This document shows positions 60,844 through 64,000 of a DNA stretch of 64,000 nucleotides, piece by piece. The DNA is from Chlorops oryzae. Its lineage: Eukaryota; Arthropoda; Insecta; Diptera; Chloropidae. The stretch covers positions 323,468 to 387,467 of the forward strand of contig CM035806.1 of assembly GCA_020466095.1 (NCBI GenBank). Direction: 5' to 3'. Each line of letters starts with the position of its first letter. Position 1 is the stretch's first letter. Position numbers and translations under genes: made by a program. The notes under the pieces were generated by a model that had not been told where the DNA came from, did not search any database, and was given only the letters and a program-made list of their open reading frames with translations.

Positions 60844-61159
60844 CAATGTTTTAAACTGTCTTTTATAACAGCAAATTCTCACGCATCAAATATACATGTA
60901 TACATAAACTAATCACGTTTCCAGTAACCTCAGAGTACACCTTTTTGGTAAATTGGCCTCTTCATTCCCAGTAGTCAGTAGGTCGCCCCCGATATTTGTG
61001 ACATGCCAAAGTGCCAGTCCTTGATGACTAGCCATTTCACCTACCACATGAACCTGAAAGAGTAGATAGGCCTCAGCTCACATTTCCCTATTCGCTGCGT
61101 ATGATTGTTTTTGCTGTTGTCTGCTTTAACTTCACATTCTGATCACTTGCTCGACAAGT

Positions 61160-61233
61160 GTTCGATAGCTCAGTGGTTCAAACTGTGACTCGACAGCCGG
61201 GAGGTTCGGGGTTCATTCCCTGCGGGCGGCGAG
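61160..61233 (+). other. tRNA-like module, type alpha
   Basis: Perfect A box TAGCTCAGTGG (61166-61176) and B box GGGTTCATTCCC (61209-61220). GAGAATTTTTCC follows. CATTCTGATCA is just upstream. Best preserved of the alpha set. Confidence 0.68.
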
Positions 61234-61324
61234 AATTTTTCCTAAATTTTTTATTTATTATTTTTTTTTAATGGTTCATTTTCAAGTAAACAATTTTTGG
61301 AGTGAAAAAATTCGTTAAACACGT

Positions 61325-61390
61325 TTCCCGAAATGGTTAAGGCGTTCGCCCAGCGATCTGGTGGTCAGCGGTTCGAAGCTCGGTGGAGGC
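61325..61390 (+). other. tRNA-like module, type beta
   Basis: B box CGGTTCGAAGCTC near 61369-61381, then GGTGGAGGCGAGAAAATTTT. The A-box-like part is ATGGTTAAGGCG. Confidence 0.58.
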
Positions 61391-61411
61391 GAGAAAATTT
61401 TAAGAGAAGTA

Positions 61412-61913
61412 CAGTAGAATCTCGCAAAAGTTACCGCTCGAATGAGTTAAACGCTTGGTTAAGTTAATCGAATTTCAGCGCCCACGTAGCGTTCTAAAAA
61501 GTTAATTTTGGCGTTAACTTTTCTGAGCGTATTTTTTTTTATTTTCCATTTTTTCCTTAAATCAACCCTATTTCATGTGTATTACGTGGAATAGCGAAGA
61601 AAGACAAAAGAAGACAACGCAAATCATAACGGTAGCACTTAAAAGTGACAAATTCGATCGAAGCGTGCAACCTTATTGTGAAATAGGAGTTGTGCGCGAG
61701 TAGATCTTGTGTATGTAAAATAATTATAAATTTGGTTTAAATCAAAAGATTTAAATAAAATAAGCATGTTATGTTTTCAAAAATAGATTTTTATGCATGT
61801 AGTCGCTTTTTCTTTAATTTATTTCGATTTGAAAAACATTTGGAAAAGTTAATAATTTGGAAAAGTTGATTACCCTTGGGACAAATCGATTAACTTTTGC
61901 GAGATTCTACTGT
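61412..61913. mobile_element. pogo-like MITE nested in the 60967 element
   Basis: Ends CAGTAGAATCTCGCAAAAGT and complement (22 bp), TA on both sides (61410-61411 and 61914-61915). AAGTTAA/TTAACTT words near the ends. The CAGTAGAA-CTC start is typical of pogo-type MITEs. It lies just downstream of the beta module. Confidence 0.82.
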
Positions 61914-62229
61914 AATATAAAAAAGATTTAAAATAAAAAATAGATAAACAAAAAAATATTAATAATTAATAATATAAATAAATTTAGAAAAAGTCAAAAC
62001 AAAAAATGAAATTTTTCTTTTTTCTCAGTCGCTGGTGCTAGACCATTTTCCTGCCCCTTTTCGCTAGCGAAATGACTGGTTAAAGGTGGTGCATAAAAGG
62101 ACGACCTGTCCCCGGCAATGAGATCGTAATGTTAAATTCGCCAGCGTCTTGGATAGGAAAGGGACCGATCCCCGACACCCAACGACTAGTGAAATCGCTA
62201 GTGTTGTGGTGGCTCCGCTGACTACTGGG

Positions 62230-62641
62230 TTACAGCAGGGTATGTATGTATGTAGGTTCGCATACACATCTGCAGAGCGCAAAGAATAGAATTCATTCTG
62301 AAATATGTTTGCCTTTTCGTTTGAGTGCAGCTATCAAGGTTATAAGGCGTTATGTTTTTCCTATGTTTTCTTCATTTTCAAAGCGCCTTATATCGCGGGT
62401 TAGGCGTTTTGCGTTAGAGTCCGCTTTTTTTTTGCTACATCTCTCCTCTAATTTTTGGTTTGGCTTAATTCAAATCCACTGCTACATCTTCTTTGGTTAT
62501 AAGTGTATGTATGTCCATCTTTCTGTGGTGTTCCCCCTTGGTCGTATTAAGTTTGTCCCTTAATTTTAATTGAATTGGATCTACTATGGAATTACTTAAA
62601 TAACTGAAATTGGTTTGGTGCCTCTTGATTCTTTCCTCTAG
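62230..62641. other. No gene recognised; ends in a strong splice-acceptor-like tract
   Basis: The last 25 bases (GCCTCTTGATTCTTTCCTCTAG) are a good 3' splice site. Otherwise no feature. Confidence 0.4.
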
Positions 62642-62790
62642 GTCCAGATTTTGTGTCACTTCAACGCGAAGAAAGTACGGGGAATAATTTTTATATAGCC
62701 AATTATGAGATTGCGCCCCAGATAACGGGCATCCGAGGCTATCGCCTTATTTACATCGCTACCATTGCTACCGTCCTGGAGAAACCCAAA
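62642..62790 (+). CDS. Candidate exon of unknown gene
   Basis: Follows the splice-acceptor-like tract. If joined in phase 1 it reads (G)PDFVSLQREESTGNNFYIA, then NYEIAPQITGIRGYRLIYIA and IATVLEKPK, with more G and C than its surroundings and mixed third positions, as in coding sequence. I recognise no family and see no certain donor; after 62790 the frame becomes TATATG-repeat-like and ends at 62872. It may be an exon of a gene downstream of the window. Confidence 0.28.
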
Positions 62791-63135
62791 ATATATATGC
62801 ATGTGTTTATGTATATGTATATAGATATGTTCCTTCTTTGTCAATCTTCAATAAACAAAACAAATTGCGTTTAAGTTTCGATCTGTGACCTATAAGTGGC
62901 GTTAGCACTAACGTTTCTGGCACGCAATTCATTGTTGGCATTTTCTTAAAAGAGAAAATAAATCAGAGCATTTTTTATCTTTAAGTGGGACAAGGTGGAT
63001 GATAATCATTTATTTTAATATCAAGCAATACATCGCAATTTTAACGATAAAACGACACAATAAGATATTTTTCAATAAATTTTTTCCATGTGTGAGATTA
63101 CATTTTACCGCAGGAATGTATAATGGATATAGAAA
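62791..63135. other. No feature recognised
   Basis: AT-rich, with a TATATG-type microsatellite at 62792-62825. Confidence 0.5.
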
Positions 63136-63891
63136 GCCAGCGGGAAATTATCTCCTGCATGACAATGTCATCAGTGATGTCATCGATGACATATAGGTGA
63201 CATTGTCATGTGTGACACCTTGGAGGACATGTCATCATGGAGGGATGCTGTTCATGTGCTTGAATCTCATCAGTGATGCCATCGATGACATATAGGTGAC
63301 ATTGTCATGTGTGACACCTTGGAGGACATGTCATCGTGGAGGGATGCCGTTCACGTGCTTGCATCTCATTGGCTATTGAAATTTAAATAAGGTTTTAGCG
63401 TCCGTTGAACGTTAGCATGAAGCGGCGTAGATGATGAGTGCTCGACTCACAATCCGAAGAGCACGGGTTCGATCCCTGGCTGAGGCGAACAAAAATTGTT
63501 AAAAATAGATTTTTAAAATTTTCGAAATATCCAAAGAGAGGACACAGAAGAGAAGTTATCATCAACCTGGTTTCTAAAAATTGACATTTAGAGAGAAAAA
63601 GAGCATGATGATGTGCTGCTCTCAAATGCTTTTTTCGCCATCGCACCGCCTAGCATGACATTGTCACCGCTGAAGTTAATGTCAGCTCCTGTGATGACAA
63701 TGTCCGGCTAGCTGTCACCATCTCCCATTTCGGATCCCTCCACGAATCGACACACTTGGCTCACACAGCAGTGATGGCCTGTCTCATTTGTGTAGAAATG
63801 TCACTAAAAGTGTCTTACAATTTGTCACGGGTGCCGGCTCCGATGTCACGCTGACATCTTAGGTGATGTCATGCGAACTTTTCCTGCTGGG
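63136..63891 (+). mobile_element. CCCAGC-ended element with TGTCA words and one tRNA-like module
   Basis: Ends (G)CCAGCGGGAAA and TTTCCTGCTGGG; the first base is G where C is expected. With it counted, AA flanks both sides (63134-63135 and 63892-63893). GACAATGTCA, TGACAT and GATGTCA words fill both ends. A 99-bp unit is tandemly duplicated (63169-63267 and 63268-63366). Same family as 42123-43169. One tRNA-like module at 63421. Confidence 0.75.
63421..63488 (+). other. tRNA-like module
   Basis: A-box-like GGCGTAGATGATGAGTG and consensus B box GGGTTCGATCCC (63465-63476), followed by CTGAGGCGAACAAAAATTG. The GGCGA plus A/T run after the B box resembles the beta modules. Confidence 0.6.
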
Positions 63892-64000
63892 AATATAGCA
63901 TTTATATTGGTGGCATTTTGTTTTTTTTTTGCCTTAGAGGTTATTCCAATGTAACCAATTTTAAAGATAGATTTCACTGTGATAGTTTTTTTTCAAACAT
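63892..64000. other. No feature recognised
   Basis: 109 bases of AT-rich sequence up to the window edge. Confidence 0.5.

Larger units (their letters stand above)
60967..62229 (+). mobile_element. CCC-ended element with two tRNA-like modules and a nested pogo MITE
   Basis: Ends CCCAGTAGTCAG and CTGACTACTGGG (perfect 12 bp), duplication TT at 60965-60966 and 62230-62231. Words GACTAG, CTAGCGA and CACTAG repeat near the ends. Alpha (61160-61233) then beta (61325-61390) modules are on the plus strand. Without the pogo MITE it is about 760 bp, close to the 15792 element, with which it shares CAGTCGCTGGTG near one end. Confidence 0.83.

Overview
This is eukaryotic DNA from an AT-rich insect genome, most likely a higher fly. 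Tephritid-like is my best guess, from the TACATACATA microsatellites and the style of the dispersed repeats; I could not search a database. One protein-coding gene is clear: the plus-strand gene for Hikaru genki (hig), a secreted synaptic-cleft protein with one immunoglobulin domain and five Sushi/CCP domains. I resolve seven coding exons: 3202-4309, 15129-15353, 18815-18912, 21415-21751, 21845-22333, 22713-22895 and 26163-26374. All junctions have AG/GT borders and matching phases. The signal-peptide exon is not found and probably lies left of the window. The first visible exon has a one-base frame break near 3315.

Layout. 1-3201: repeats upstream of the first visible exon. 4310-15128: a 10.8 kb intron packed with mobile elements. 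15354-18814 and 18913-21414: introns with a CAC-terminal element, a piggyBac-like MITE and a long hairpin. 21415-22895: a compact cluster of three exons. 22896-26162: an intron holding an element with a quadruplicated arm. 26375 onward: the 3' UTR, then about 37 kb with no recognised gene, apart from two weak exon candidates (50735-50899 and 62642-62790).

The intergenic part is a dense mobile-element graveyard with exact boundaries. I find hAT-type elements with perfect or near-perfect 8-bp target duplications at 2323, 6679, 7939, 8774, 35382, 37281, 37317, 40510, 40718 and 48522. Several are nested two or three deep. The element at 48522 keeps the end of a transposase. Others look like piggyBac (TTAA), Harbinger (TAA), pogo/mariner (TA) and a long-TIR Mutator-like family.

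The most unusual content is a group of elements with CCC...GGG or CAC...GTG ends, mostly with exact 2-bp target duplications and with family-specific short words repeated near their ends. Four of them (15792, 29471, 53021, 60967) carry two different tRNA-like Pol III modules, always in the same order and orientation. A fifth (63136) carries one. I do not know a named family that joins these traits.
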